A program made the position numbers and the translations under genes. Of a DNA stretch of 64,000 bases, positions 44,626-53,036 are shown in pieces (the stretch's first letter is position 1; each line of letters begins with the position of its first letter). The stretch is from JBBIQH01 sp964475945 (GTDB lineage: Archaea > Thermoproteota > Nitrososphaeria > Nitrososphaerales > Nitrosocaldaceae), in the NCBI GenBank assembly GCA_964475945.1, contig CAYYYF010000001.1, positions 157,925-221,924 of the forward strand, in the 5' to 3' direction. The notes beneath the pieces were generated by a model. It had not been told where the DNA came from. It was given only the letters and a program-made list of their open reading frames with translations, and searched no databases.

Positions 44626-45299
44626 TTAACCCATCCTATCTCAGCAAGCTCCTTGCCTGCCTCCTCTATATCCTTATGTGTATCTATGGAGCGCCAGTAT
44701 GCATCCCTATACTTTACAGCACTTAACTTACCCTCTTTTGCAAGCAAGGGGAATACATCATACTCTATGCTACCCTTCTCTGGTAGAATATTAAATATGC
44801 TACTGCTTAAGCAGTATATACCAGCATTTATCCAGAAGCCATCTAGCCTAGGCTTCTCCCTGAATCCTATTACCCTCTCACCATCCATCTCAACTATACC
44901 ATATGGGCTTGGTAATGGTACTACTGCTATGCTGTTACTGCTATTATTAAGCATCTTCCCTATGTTAAGATCTGTTATAACATCACCATTAACTACAATG
45001 AACCTATCCTCCTTACTGATAAGTTTATATGCATTCTTTACTGCACCAGCAGTACCTAAGGGCTCATCCTCCACAGCATACTCTATGCTCATATCCTTTA
45101 TTCCTTTAGTATAATCAATTATAACATCCTTCATGTATCCTATGCATAGTATAACATCATCTATACCATTCATCTTTAGCCATGATAGCTGCCATGCAAG
45201 TATTGGCTTATTCAAAACCTCTACCATGGGCTTTGGTCTGTTATCTGTTAATGGCTTTAGCCTCTTACCATAGCCACCAGCAAGGATCAATGCCTTCAT
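44622..45299 (-). CDS. nucleotide-sugar pyrophosphorylase (nucleotidyltransferase)
   Basis: 225 residues. Signature LAGGYGKRLKPLTDNRPKP at the N-terminus (residues 6-24), then VVNGDVITDLNIGKML and FREKPRLDGFWINAGIY. Activates a sugar 1-phosphate with NTP; specificity unclear (mannose or glucose type). Might use the product of the phosphohexomutase at 18356, for glycosylation of surface proteins. Confidence 0.88.
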   Translation of the reverse strand: MKALILAGGYGKRLKPLTDNRPKPMVEVLNKPILAWQLSWLKMNGIDDVILCIGYMKDVIIDYTKGIKDMSIEYAVEDEPLGTAGAVKNAYKLISKEDRFIVVNGDVITDLNIGKMLNNSSNSIAVVPLPSPYGIVEMDGERVIGFREKPRLDGFWINAGIYCLSSSIFNILPEKGSIEYDVFPLLAKEGKLSAVKYRDAYWRSIDTHKDIEEAGKELAEIGWVK

Positions 45300-45390
45300 G
45301 CTAATGCATTAGCATAGCATGTTTATAATCATATTGTGAATAATCTTATGTTAGCAAATAGATTTAAACCATCTGTAATAAGCAAAGGTA

Positions 45391-45534
45391 TTGAAGCAGA
45401 ATAGCCTAATTGATATTTTTAATGGTGAGAGGTTGATAGAGAAGATAAAAGATAGATTACCTTATCTCTTCCAGCTGGCTGAGCTAGGGTTCTCAACCTC
45501 AGCCATATCCTCATCTATACTCAAGTTGTTATAA
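45391..45534 (+). pseudogene. remnant of a type II restriction endonuclease gene (tentative, ThaI-like N-terminus)
   Basis: From a TTG at 45391 the frame reads KQNSLIDIFNGERLIEKIKD then RLPYLFQLAEL, after which the sequence diverges into 16 junk residues and stops at 45534. The RLPYLFQLAEL segment resembles the start of ThaI-like archaeal restriction enzymes as I recall them, not checked by search. A TATA-like TTTAAA at 45362-45367 sits ~25 bp upstream, so the promoter survives. The body of the gene is gone. Confidence 0.4.
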
Positions 45535-45604
45535 GGCTTCTACTGTAAGAGTCATGGGATTCCCTCCTTGATACACCAAACCTACTCGCCTTGCTCTTAC
45601 CCAT
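45521..45604 (-). pseudogene. remnant of a DNA methyltransferase gene (tentative)
   Basis: 27 codons from ATG 45604: MGKSKASRFGVSRRESHDSY then SRSLITT and a stop. The opening MGKSKxSxFGVSxRxSHDS is a pattern I associate with archaeal type II DNA methyltransferases, recalled and not searched. It faces the nuclease remnant and the two meet at ~45500-45530. This is the outcome expected if a deletion removed the bodies of two convergent R-M genes and left both 5' ends. Confidence 0.4.
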
Positions 45605-45653
45605 GTTATATGTATATGCTTACTACTCGCATAATCAAGATTTTCTTAATTGA

Positions 45654-45782
45654 TTATTTACTCTCTGTTAACCTATAGTGTATCTCTTGGTAGCACTCTA
45701 TGCATACCTCTCTATCAGATGTATGCTCACATGCTAATACCCTCTTAACATCCCTATTGCATATTGGGCATTTATATAGCAT
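45654..45782 (-). CDS. small zinc-finger-like protein
   Basis: 42 residues from ATG 45782: two CxxC pairs in YKCPICNRDV and EVCIECYQEIH, plus Cys/His in VLACEHTSD. The spacing suggests a compact zinc-binding domain. No family recognised. Not in conflict with other genes and lies on the strand opposite the next secreted protein. Plausible as a real microprotein. Confidence 0.6.
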   Translation of the reverse strand: MLYKCPICNRDVKRVLACEHTSDREVCIECYQEIHYRLTESK

Positions 45783-45887
45783 TATCTTATATTATTCATA
45801 TCTTTACTATATAATATTTATTATATAATACCTCTCCTGTGATTAAGTTACATAAAGTTATATACTACTATCTCTAATAGAGGAGGT

Positions 45888-46643
45888 ATGATGAGGATAA
45901 TAACTATAATATTAGCAGTAATAGTTGGTACAAGTGCTTTAAGCAAAGCCGATGCTTACAGTATAGACTATAACGCAATAGGTGGAGGTGAATATAGAAT
46001 AACTATCACTTATGATAGCATAGAGGACTTGATTGATGCTGTTGATGATAAATATATTAAGAATGGGTTACAGAATGCAGGTTTTAGTGAAGATGAGACT
46101 ATAATTGAAGGAATACAGGAGGAGATAGATAATTATAAAGACTTAATACCGTCAGCAGGTACACTTATCTTACATGCAAAGATAGGAAGTGTAAATCTTA
46201 TAGGCCTTATAGCAGGAGCAGGTAAGCCACCATTTATGCTTGGTGATACTATAGGCGGTGGTGGAGATGGATACGTATTTGTCATACATCTACGTGATCC
46301 AGCAGAAGAAACGAATATAAATGATCTGCATGTGTATGCACTTGATCCTAGTAATAATACGCATCCTATAAAGGCCTTTAACTGGACTACTTCTATACCT
46401 CCTTTCTTCATCTGGGTAAATCTCCCAATAGGAGATCCGATGTCTGGAAGCACTCCAGTAACTCTTAATCAGGTTGGTGAATGGAAGATAGTAGCTGACT
46501 TTACTGATGATGGTGAGGTAGTGCTAACTCTAGATGTAACATTCCAAGTAGTGCCTGAGAGCATATTAGGTGCAGTAGGAGTGGTAGCAGGTAGCATGGC
46601 AGTGCTCATGGCATATAGAAGGAAGAAGGCTTTAACCAATTAG
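45888..46643 (+). CDS. secreted protein with PEF-like (VPES) C-terminal tail
   Basis: 251 residues. Signal peptide (MRIITIILAVIVGTSALSKADA), a beta-rich extracytoplasmic body (IVADFTDDGEVVLTLDVTF near the end), then VVPESILGAVGVVAGSMAVLM and basic YRRKK. The tail has the layout of PEF-type sorting signals with Ser in place of Phe. GGAGG (45882-45886) lies immediately before the first ATG, so the second ATG (45891) is favoured by spacing. Function unknown, likely surface-exposed. Confidence 0.75.
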   Translation: MMRIITIILAVIVGTSALSKADAYSIDYNAIGGGEYRITITYDSIEDLIDAVDDKYIKNGLQNAGFSEDETIIEGIQEEIDNYKDLIPSAGTLILHAKIGSVNLIGLIAGAGKPPFMLGDTIGGGGDGYVFVIHLRDPAEETNINDLHVYALDPSNNTHPIKAFNWTTSIPPFFIWVNLPIGDPMSGSTPVTLNQVGEWKIVADFTDDGEVVLTLDVTFQVVPESILGAVGVVAGSMAVLMAYRRKKALTN

Positions 46644-46674
46644 ATAAATAACCAAAATTATTTCTTGCATAACC

Positions 46675-46774
46675 AGCTATACAAATCAGTATAGCTCAGC
46701 TATCCAAATCTGTATAGCTTCATTTATAAAGCTAACCGTTTTTGTATAACTTAGCTATACAGATCTGTATAGCT
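46675..46774. repeat. array of four 22-bp palindromic elements
   Basis: Units at 46675-46696, 46698-46719, 46730-46751 and 46753-46774. The consensus is AGCTATAC-N6-GTATAGCT; the last unit is a perfect palindrome, the first keeps 8-bp arms, the second has one change and the third is degenerate. Spacing is regular: 1 bp within each pair, 10 bp between pairs. It lies between the convergent ends of a secreted-protein gene and pyrG, so it is not in a promoter of either. Confidence 0.9.
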
Positions 46775-46810
46775 ACTTATAAACTTTGTTCTTAAATTTT
46801 TCCTGCAGTA

Positions 46811-48463
46811 TTAACTTATCCTATCCCTGCTCTTTGCATAATCAATAGCAGTAGATATAAATGCTAGGAATGCTTCCTCAGGCTTACTTGCCCTACTTGT
46901 AAACTCTGCATGATACTGCACAGCAAAGTAGAACCTATTCTTAGGTATCTCCAATATCTCCATCCTTCTAGCATTATCACTCCAGCCAGAGAAGATCATA
47001 CCATGCCTCTCAAACATATCTTTATACTCTAAGTTAAACTCATATCTATGCCTATGCCTCTTGTATATCTTTGTATTATTGTATACCCTGTATGCTAATG
47101 TGTTGCTCTTAACATCTATCTCATGCAAGCCTAGCCTCATGGTGCCTCCTAGCATATCCACACCTCTCTGCTCAGGTAATAAATGAACTACTGGATGGCT
47201 TGTATACTCATCTATCTCAGTAGAGTTCGCACCATCAAGCATGCATGCATATCTAGCAAATGCAACTATAGCAAGTTGAAAACCAAAGCATATACCCAAG
47301 TATGGTATATCCTTGACCCTAGCATACTCTGCTACCCTGATTATCCCTTCACTCCCCCTCTTCCCAAACCCCCCTGGCACCAGTATGCCATCGTAATCAT
47401 CTAGCATCCTTAAGCCATCTGCATTAATACCATCAGTACCCTCATGCTCAAATAACTCAGAGTCTATATGCTCTATCTTAACCCTATAGCCTAGCATAGC
47501 ACCAGCATGGCTCAGTGCATGGTTAACGCTAACATAGCTATCAGCCAACTTTACATACTTACCCACCATGGCTATCCTTACCCCATTCTTAAGGTTCCTG
47601 TAAGAATCTACTATGCCCCTCCATCTACTCCATAGCATTGTATTAGCCTCTCTATTATCAAGCCTTAACCTCTCCCTTACTATATTAACAAGGTCCTGCC
47701 TTGCTAATACCTCTGGCACCTCATATATACTCTCTACATCATGACATGATATAACATCCTGCACCCTTACATTTGTGAATAATGCTATCTTCCTCTTAAC
47801 CTCCTCGCTTAGCATAACCTTGCTCCTAACTGCTATTATATCTGGCTGTATACCTATCCTCCTTAATTCTTGCACGCTATGCTGTGTAGGCTTCGTCTTA
47901 ACCTCGCCTACAACATCAAGCACAGGGGCTAGGGTAACATGCACGAATATAGCATTATCTTTACACTCAAGCCACATCTGCCTCATAGCCTCAAGGAATG
48001 GTAGGCTCTCTATATCCCCTACAGTGCCTCCACACTCTACAACAAGTATATCAACGTTATTCTTCTCTGCAACCTCCCTTATCCTATGCTTTATCTCATC
48101 TGTAACATGCGGTATTATCTGAACGCACTGCCCAAGGTATATGCCCTTCCTCTCCTTCTTTATAACGCTAGAGAATACCTTCCCTGTTGTAAGGTTATGC
48201 TCCTTGCTTAGATTAACATCAAGGAAGCGCTCATACGTGCCTATATCCATATCACACTCTCCCCCATCATCTGTTACAAAGACTTCACCATGCATCAATG
48301 GGTTCATTGTTCCAGCATCAACGTTCAGGTAAGGGTCTATCTTCATGCATGATACCCTATACCCTGAGAGTTGGAGTAACTTTGCTATTGATGCTGCTAT
48401 AACCCCTTTACCTAAGCCAGACATAACTCCTCCAGTTATAAATATGTACTTAGGCATAAGCAT
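46811..48463 (-). CDS. pyrG: CTP synthase
   Basis: Makes CTP from UTP, ATP and glutamine. 550 residues: synthetase domain with VMSGLGKGVIAASIAKLL, KIDPYLNVDAGTM and GECDMDIGTYERF, followed by a glutamine amidotransferase domain with YLGICFGFQLA (catalytic Cys) and a C-terminal His-x-Glu in VQYHAEFTSRAS. The probable start is Met3 (MPKYIFITGG). It precedes the trp operon on the same strand but is separated by 70 bp from trpA. Confidence 0.96.
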   Translation of the reverse strand: MLMPKYIFITGGVMSGLGKGVIAASIAKLLQLSGYRVSCMKIDPYLNVDAGTMNPLMHGEVFVTDDGGECDMDIGTYERFLDVNLSKEHNLTTGKVFSSVIKKERKGIYLGQCVQIIPHVTDEIKHRIREVAEKNNVDILVVECGGTVGDIESLPFLEAMRQMWLECKDNAIFVHVTLAPVLDVVGEVKTKPTQHSVQELRRIGIQPDIIAVRSKVMLSEEVKRKIALFTNVRVQDVISCHDVESIYEVPEVLARQDLVNIVRERLRLDNREANTMLWSRWRGIVDSYRNLKNGVRIAMVGKYVKLADSYVSVNHALSHAGAMLGYRVKIEHIDSELFEHEGTDGINADGLRMLDDYDGILVPGGFGKRGSEGIIRVAEYARVKDIPYLGICFGFQLAIVAFARYACMLDGANSTEIDEYTSHPVVHLLPEQRGVDMLGGTMRLGLHEIDVKSNTLAYRVYNNTKIYKRHRHRYEFNLEYKDMFERHGMIFSGWSDNARRMEILEIPKNRFYFAVQYHAEFTSRASKPEEAFLAFISTAIDYAKSRDRIS

Positions 48464-48533
48464 CTAATACAAGGGCCATTTTTATTCCTTTTATTCCTTT
48501 TAGTTTAGTCTATTTGAGTATAGATATAAGGTT

Positions 48534-49391
48534 TTAGTAACCAAGCCTGTTTGCTATACTCTCCTCCTTCATACCTCTTGCCAATACCTGTATAGAGTTA
48601 AGTATGTCATTAAAACTAAGCATACTCTTGCTACCTTGCTCTATAAGGTTGATGAATGCACTCCCTACAACTACTGCATCTGCACCAGCATTGAGCATAA
48701 GCCTAACATGCTCCCTCTTGCTTACCCCAAAGCCTACAGCAAGCGGTATCCTGCCTAGTATAGAACCCCTAACCCTCCTAATAGCCTCTATGGTATAATC
48801 CTCAAACCTATCCCTTATGCCAGTTATACCATATACAGATACAAGGTAGAGGAAGCCCTTGCTTACCCTAGCAATAGCATCAAGCCTAGATGCGCTTGTG
48901 TTAGGTGTAACTAAGAATATTATATCTATATCATACCTTAATGCACTACCTATAAGATCAGATGCCTCCTCATATATTAGATCTGGGATTATTATGCCAT
49001 CTATAGAGTTTGCTTTAGCATCCTCAAGGAACCTGCTTACTCCATACCTATATATTATATTGTAGTAGGTCATTGCTACCAAGGGTATATACTTGCCTTT
49101 ACCCTTGCACTCATCATCTATCATACTTGCTAGTCTTAATGCCTTCCTTGGTGTTATGCCCTTCTGTAATGCAATGTATGATGCCCTCTGTATTATAGGA
49201 CCATCTGCTATAGGATCTGAGAATGGTATCCCTATCTCAAGTATATCAACTCCGCCATCAACCATGGCAAGTGCTACATCCTTGCTACTCTCATAATCTG
49301 GGTATCCTGCTACCATGTAGCCTATCAACGCATGCTCCTTCTTGCTTGCAAGATCTATGAACCTTGCATCTATCCTATTCATCCATAACAC
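48534..49391 (-). CDS. trpA: tryptophan synthase alpha subunit
   Basis: Cleaves indole-3-glycerol phosphate to indole and glyceraldehyde 3-phosphate. 285 residues, TIM barrel: LIGYMVAGYPDYESS, DILEIGIPFSDPIADGPIIQ (catalytic Glu and Asp), GIIIPDLIYEE, and PLAVGFGVSKREHV. The likely start is Met4 (MNRIDARF, 49382), which lessens the overlap with trpB. Last gene of the operon. Confidence 0.95.
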   Translation of the reverse strand: MLWMNRIDARFIDLASKKEHALIGYMVAGYPDYESSKDVALAMVDGGVDILEIGIPFSDPIADGPIIQRASYIALQKGITPRKALRLASMIDDECKGKGKYIPLVAMTYYNIIYRYGVSRFLEDAKANSIDGIIIPDLIYEEASDLIGSALRYDIDIIFLVTPNTSASRLDAIARVSKGFLYLVSVYGITGIRDRFEDYTIEAIRRVRGSILGRIPLAVGFGVSKREHVRLMLNAGADAVVVGSAFINLIEQGSKSMLSFNDILNSIQVLARGMKEESIANRLGY

Positions 49392-50586
49392 CTATACCAT
49401 GCTCTTGCATATACCTCTCAACCACCTCAACATCCTTATCACCCCTACCAGATAATGTAACCACTATAGATGCATCCTCACCGTAATCCTTTGCTATACT
49501 TATTGCATATGCCAATGCATGGGCAGGCTCAAGTGCAGGTATTATACCCTCATACCTTGCTAACTTTAGGAATGCGTCTACAGCCTGATCATCTGTAACG
49601 CTAACATACTTTACCCTGTTTATGCTCTTAAGGAATGCATGCTCTGGTCCAACTGCAGGATAATCCAAGCCAGCAGAGATACTATGTGTATCTATAACCT
49701 GCCCATCCTCATCCTGTAGTAGCATTGTAAACATGCCATGGAGTATACCCTCAGTCCCAGCAACCAAGGATGCTGAGTGCATATTACTGCTTATACCTTT
49801 ACCTCCAGCCTCAACACCATACAGATCAACCTTGCTATCAAGGAACTCGTGGAATGTGCCAATTGCATTGCTACCCCCTCCAACGCATGCAACTATTGCA
49901 TTTGGCATGCTGCCTATAGCATTTATACACTGCTTCCTTATCTCCTTCCCTATTATGCTTTGAAAGTCTCTAACTATCATTGGGTATGGATGTGGACCTA
50001 CTGCAGAGCCTAGAAGGTAGTATGTATCATTAACATTTGTTATCCAATCCCTTAATGCTTCATTTATAGCATCCTTGAGCGTCTGTGAGCCAGAGTCTAC
50101 TGCATGAACTTTTGCCCCCAGTAACCTCATCCTGAATACATTAAGCCTCTGCCTCTCAACATCCTTTGCACCCATGTATATCTCGCATTTAAGCCCTAAT
50201 GCAGCAGATGCCATTGCAGTAGCAACACCATGCTGCCCAGCTCCTGTCTCTGCTATTATCCTCTTCTTGCCCATACGCTTTGCTAGCAGTACTTGCCCTA
50301 TGGTATTGTTTATCTTATGTGCACCTCCATGTAAGAGATCCTCCCTCTTAAGGTATATCCTTGCTCCCCCTATTGCTTCACTTATATTCTTTGCATAATA
50401 GAGCTGTGTAGGTCTACCAGCAAAGTGCCTTAGATAATAATCCAACTCCTTCTTGAACTCCTTATCATCCATTGCCTCAAGGTAAGCCTGTTCAAGCTCC
50501 TCTAGCGCAGGTATAAGTGTCTCTGGCACAAACCTTCCACCATACTTACCATACTTACCATCTCTAGGATAACGCTTTAACCTCAT
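49375..50586 (-). CDS. trpB: tryptophan synthase beta subunit
   Basis: Condenses indole with serine using PLP. 403 residues: N-terminal YGGRFVPETLIPALEELE, PLP lysine in HGGAHKINNTIGQ, GAGQHGVATA, CVGGGSNAIG, and C-terminal TLSGRGDKD. This is the TrpB1 type, consistent with a partner trpA next to it. Starts overlapping the trpC stop by 4 bp. Confidence 0.96.
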   Translation of the reverse strand: MRLKRYPRDGKYGKYGGRFVPETLIPALEELEQAYLEAMDDKEFKKELDYYLRHFAGRPTQLYYAKNISEAIGGARIYLKREDLLHGGAHKINNTIGQVLLAKRMGKKRIIAETGAGQHGVATAMASAALGLKCEIYMGAKDVERQRLNVFRMRLLGAKVHAVDSGSQTLKDAINEALRDWITNVNDTYYLLGSAVGPHPYPMIVRDFQSIIGKEIRKQCINAIGSMPNAIVACVGGGSNAIGTFHEFLDSKVDLYGVEAGGKGISSNMHSASLVAGTEGILHGMFTMLLQDEDGQVIDTHSISAGLDYPAVGPEHAFLKSINRVKYVSVTDDQAVDAFLKLARYEGIIPALEPAHALAYAISIAKDYGEDASIVVTLSGRGDKDVEVVERYMQEHGIGVMDE

Positions 50587-51365
50587 ACCATAACAAGTTC
50601 CCTAACCTTGCTTTTAATGTTATTGCTGCTCATGATAGATGTGCCTACAAGGAACCCATCTACAAGCCCCTTAAGTTGCATTATATGCTCCTTACTTGAT
50701 ATACCACTCTCACTTATAACATATTTACCTTTAGCAAGTGGTGCAAGCCTTACTGTAGTTGCTAGATCTATCTGCATGGTATCTAGGTTCCTATTGTTTA
50801 TACCTATCATATCTGCCCTACTTACCAATGCATAAGCAAGTTCATGCTCATTATGAACCTCTAGCAGAACCTCTAAACCATATGCATGGGCAGTATCTAT
50901 CATATCATCAAGGCTATACTCTATTAACTTTTTATGGAATAATGAGCATATCAAGAGTATGGCATCTGCACCAGCATGGTATGCAGCATCTATCTGCTCC
51001 TTGCTTACAACTATATCCTTCATTAGCAATGGTAGGTCTGTTGCTATCCTAGCGTTTAAGAGGTTATCCAGCGAGCCATTAAAGTAGTTTGGTTGTGTAA
51101 GTATAGATAATGCTACTGCCCCTCCATCAGCCATATCATTAACTACCCTATCTATCCTTATTGGGTCCCTTATCTTGCCCATTATTGGTGATGAGAACTT
51201 TACCTCTGCTATTATTGCATTGTACTTGCCCTTGCATGAGGCTATAGCACCCTTAAGGCTCCTCCTCTTATGGTATAGATGGAAGGTAATATTGTATGCC
51301 TTTGATGCTACTGCTTGCCTTGCAGCATCTACGAGCTTCTTTAGGTATTCCATAATTATAATCAC
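50583..51365 (-). CDS. trpC: indole-3-glycerol phosphate synthase
   Basis: 260 residues, TIM barrel converting CdRP to indole-3-glycerol phosphate. Motifs: AEVKFSSPIMGKIRD (the EVKxxSPSxG signature with Ile-Met in place of Ser), LLMKDIVVSKEQIDAA, ADAILLICSLF, LEVHNEHEL, IGINNRNLDTM and VISESGI. Overlaps trpD and trpB by 4 bp each. Confidence 0.95.
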   Translation of the reverse strand: MIIIMEYLKKLVDAARQAVASKAYNITFHLYHKRRSLKGAIASCKGKYNAIIAEVKFSSPIMGKIRDPIRIDRVVNDMADGGAVALSILTQPNYFNGSLDNLLNARIATDLPLLMKDIVVSKEQIDAAYHAGADAILLICSLFHKKLIEYSLDDMIDTAHAYGLEVLLEVHNEHELAYALVSRADMIGINNRNLDTMQIDLATTVRLAPLAKGKYVISESGISSKEHIMQLKGLVDGFLVGTSIMSSNNIKSKVRELVMV

Positions 51366-52444
51366 ATCCTTCTTAGGTATAACTCCTCCAACTCCCTTAA
51401 CCTATCTATATTACCATTGTATGCTATTAGATCCCTTAACCTCTTGTAAGCCTTACCGCTCTTCAATGCATCTCTTGCAGCATCTATACCATCCTTAAAT
51501 CCATCTGCCCTCTTACCTACTATAAGCGCTGCTGCAGCATTAAGCACAGCTATATCCTCTAAATGCCTCTCTGCATAACCATTAATTACCTGTAGGAATA
51601 CCCTTGCTGCCTCTTCCTTACTACTTATTATAATATCCTTAACATCTGCATACTCTAGCCCTAAGGCCTTTGGATCAAGATCATACTCTTTAATGCTAGA
51701 GTCCTTTACATGGATAACCTTGTTTATGCATGTGTTAGATAACTCATCCATACCATCCAATGCATAGAATACCATAACCTCATCCCTTAGATCCTTTAAT
51801 AGGTAAGCAACCTTCTTGAGCAGTTCATGAGATGCTACACCTACAACCTGTGCACTTATATTAACTGGGTTTGATAATGGCCCTAGTATGTTGAATATAG
51901 ACCTTATACCAATATCCCTCCTAACCTTTGCTATACTACCCATTATAGGATGGAACCTTGGTGCAAATAGGAAGCCTATACCTATACCCTCTATGCATTC
52001 CTTAACCTTATCAATACTTGCATCTAGATTGTAGCCTAGATACTCAAGTATATCAGCGCTACCCATAAGGCTTGATACTGCCCTATTACCATGCTTTGCT
52101 ACATGTGCATTACATGCTGCTGCTATGAATGCTGCTACAGTGCTTACATTGAATGTCTTTACCCTATCCCCTCCTGTGCCGCATGTATCTATAGCATATG
52201 TATTAACCTTCACCCTTAATGCATTCTTAAGCATAAAATCAAGCACTGCCCTTAACTCATATATACTCTCACCCTTCATGCTCAATGCTGTTAGGAATGC
52301 GGCCTTTAATGCATCATTACTGCTTGAGAATAATGCCTTTACAGCTGCTCTTGCATCATCATAACTTAAATCCTCTCTATTCACAACCCTCTTAAGCATA
52401 ACCCTAAGGGTATCCTCATCATCCATGGTATTACCTCTTAACAT
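51362..52444 (-). CDS. trpD: anthranilate phosphoribosyltransferase
   Basis: 360 residues. Motifs DTCGTGGDRVKTFNVST (PRPP site), VAKHGNRAVSSLMGSADILE, RFHPIMGSIAKVRRDIGIRSIFNILGPLSNP (split at the conserved Arg and NLGPL-like segment, here NILGPLSNP). From the first Met it overlaps trpG by 14 bp; starting at Met6 (MDDEDTLR) would leave them just apart. Confidence 0.95.
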   Translation of the reverse strand: MLRGNTMDDEDTLRVMLKRVVNREDLSYDDARAAVKALFSSSNDALKAAFLTALSMKGESIYELRAVLDFMLKNALRVKVNTYAIDTCGTGGDRVKTFNVSTVAAFIAAACNAHVAKHGNRAVSSLMGSADILEYLGYNLDASIDKVKECIEGIGIGFLFAPRFHPIMGSIAKVRRDIGIRSIFNILGPLSNPVNISAQVVGVASHELLKKVAYLLKDLRDEVMVFYALDGMDELSNTCINKVIHVKDSSIKEYDLDPKALGLEYADVKDIIISSKEEAARVFLQVINGYAERHLEDIAVLNAAAALIVGKRADGFKDGIDAARDALKSGKAYKRLRDLIAYNGNIDRLRELEELYLRRM

Positions 52445-53036
52445 ACCTTAGGAAGTTAAGCATTATCCTATTCCCCTCATCTGTAAGCACAGACTCTGGA
52501 TGGAACTGCAGACCAAATAATGGATAATCTTTATGCATTATGCCCATAACCTCCACGTCATCTATGGAGTATGCATTAACCTGTAAGGATGGTGGTATAC
52601 TGCTGATATCTGCTACAAGTGAATGATACCTTGTTGCCTTGAATGGGTTGCTTATACCCTCAAGTATACCCTTGTTGTCATGCCTTATCATGCTTGTCTT
52701 GCCATGCCTTGGTGTCTTTGCCCTAATTACTCTACCACCGAATAGGTGCACTATACCCTGATGCCCAAGGCATACACCAAGTATAGGTAACTTGTCATAC
52801 ATGTTAAGTATAACATCTGCTGATATACCAAAGTCCCTCTTATTTGCCGGGTGCCCCGGACCAGGGGATATTATTATAGCATCTGCATCTAGAGCAGTTA
52901 CCTCTGCTAATGTTACCTTATCATTCCTGAATACCATAGGCTCTATACTTGCCCCTATGCTCTCAGCAACTGATGCTACCTGCTGTGCAAGGTTGTATGT
53001 GAATGAGTCATAGTTATCTATTATTACTATCCTCAT
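52431..53036 (-). CDS. trpG: anthranilate synthase glutamine amidotransferase subunit
   Basis: 201 residues, class I GATase: IIDNYDSFTYNLAQ, IISPGPGHP, catalytic Cys in ILGVCLGHQGI, and C-terminal FGLQFHPESVLT with the His-Glu pair. Supplies ammonia to TrpE. Overlaps trpE by 4 bp. Confidence 0.95.
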   Translation of the reverse strand: MRIVIIDNYDSFTYNLAQQVASVAESIGASIEPMVFRNDKVTLAEVTALDADAIIISPGPGHPANKRDFGISADVILNMYDKLPILGVCLGHQGIVHLFGGRVIRAKTPRHGKTSMIRHDNKGILEGISNPFKATRYHSLVADISSIPPSLQVNAYSIDDVEVMGIMHKDYPLFGLQFHPESVLTDEGNRIMLNFLRYVKR

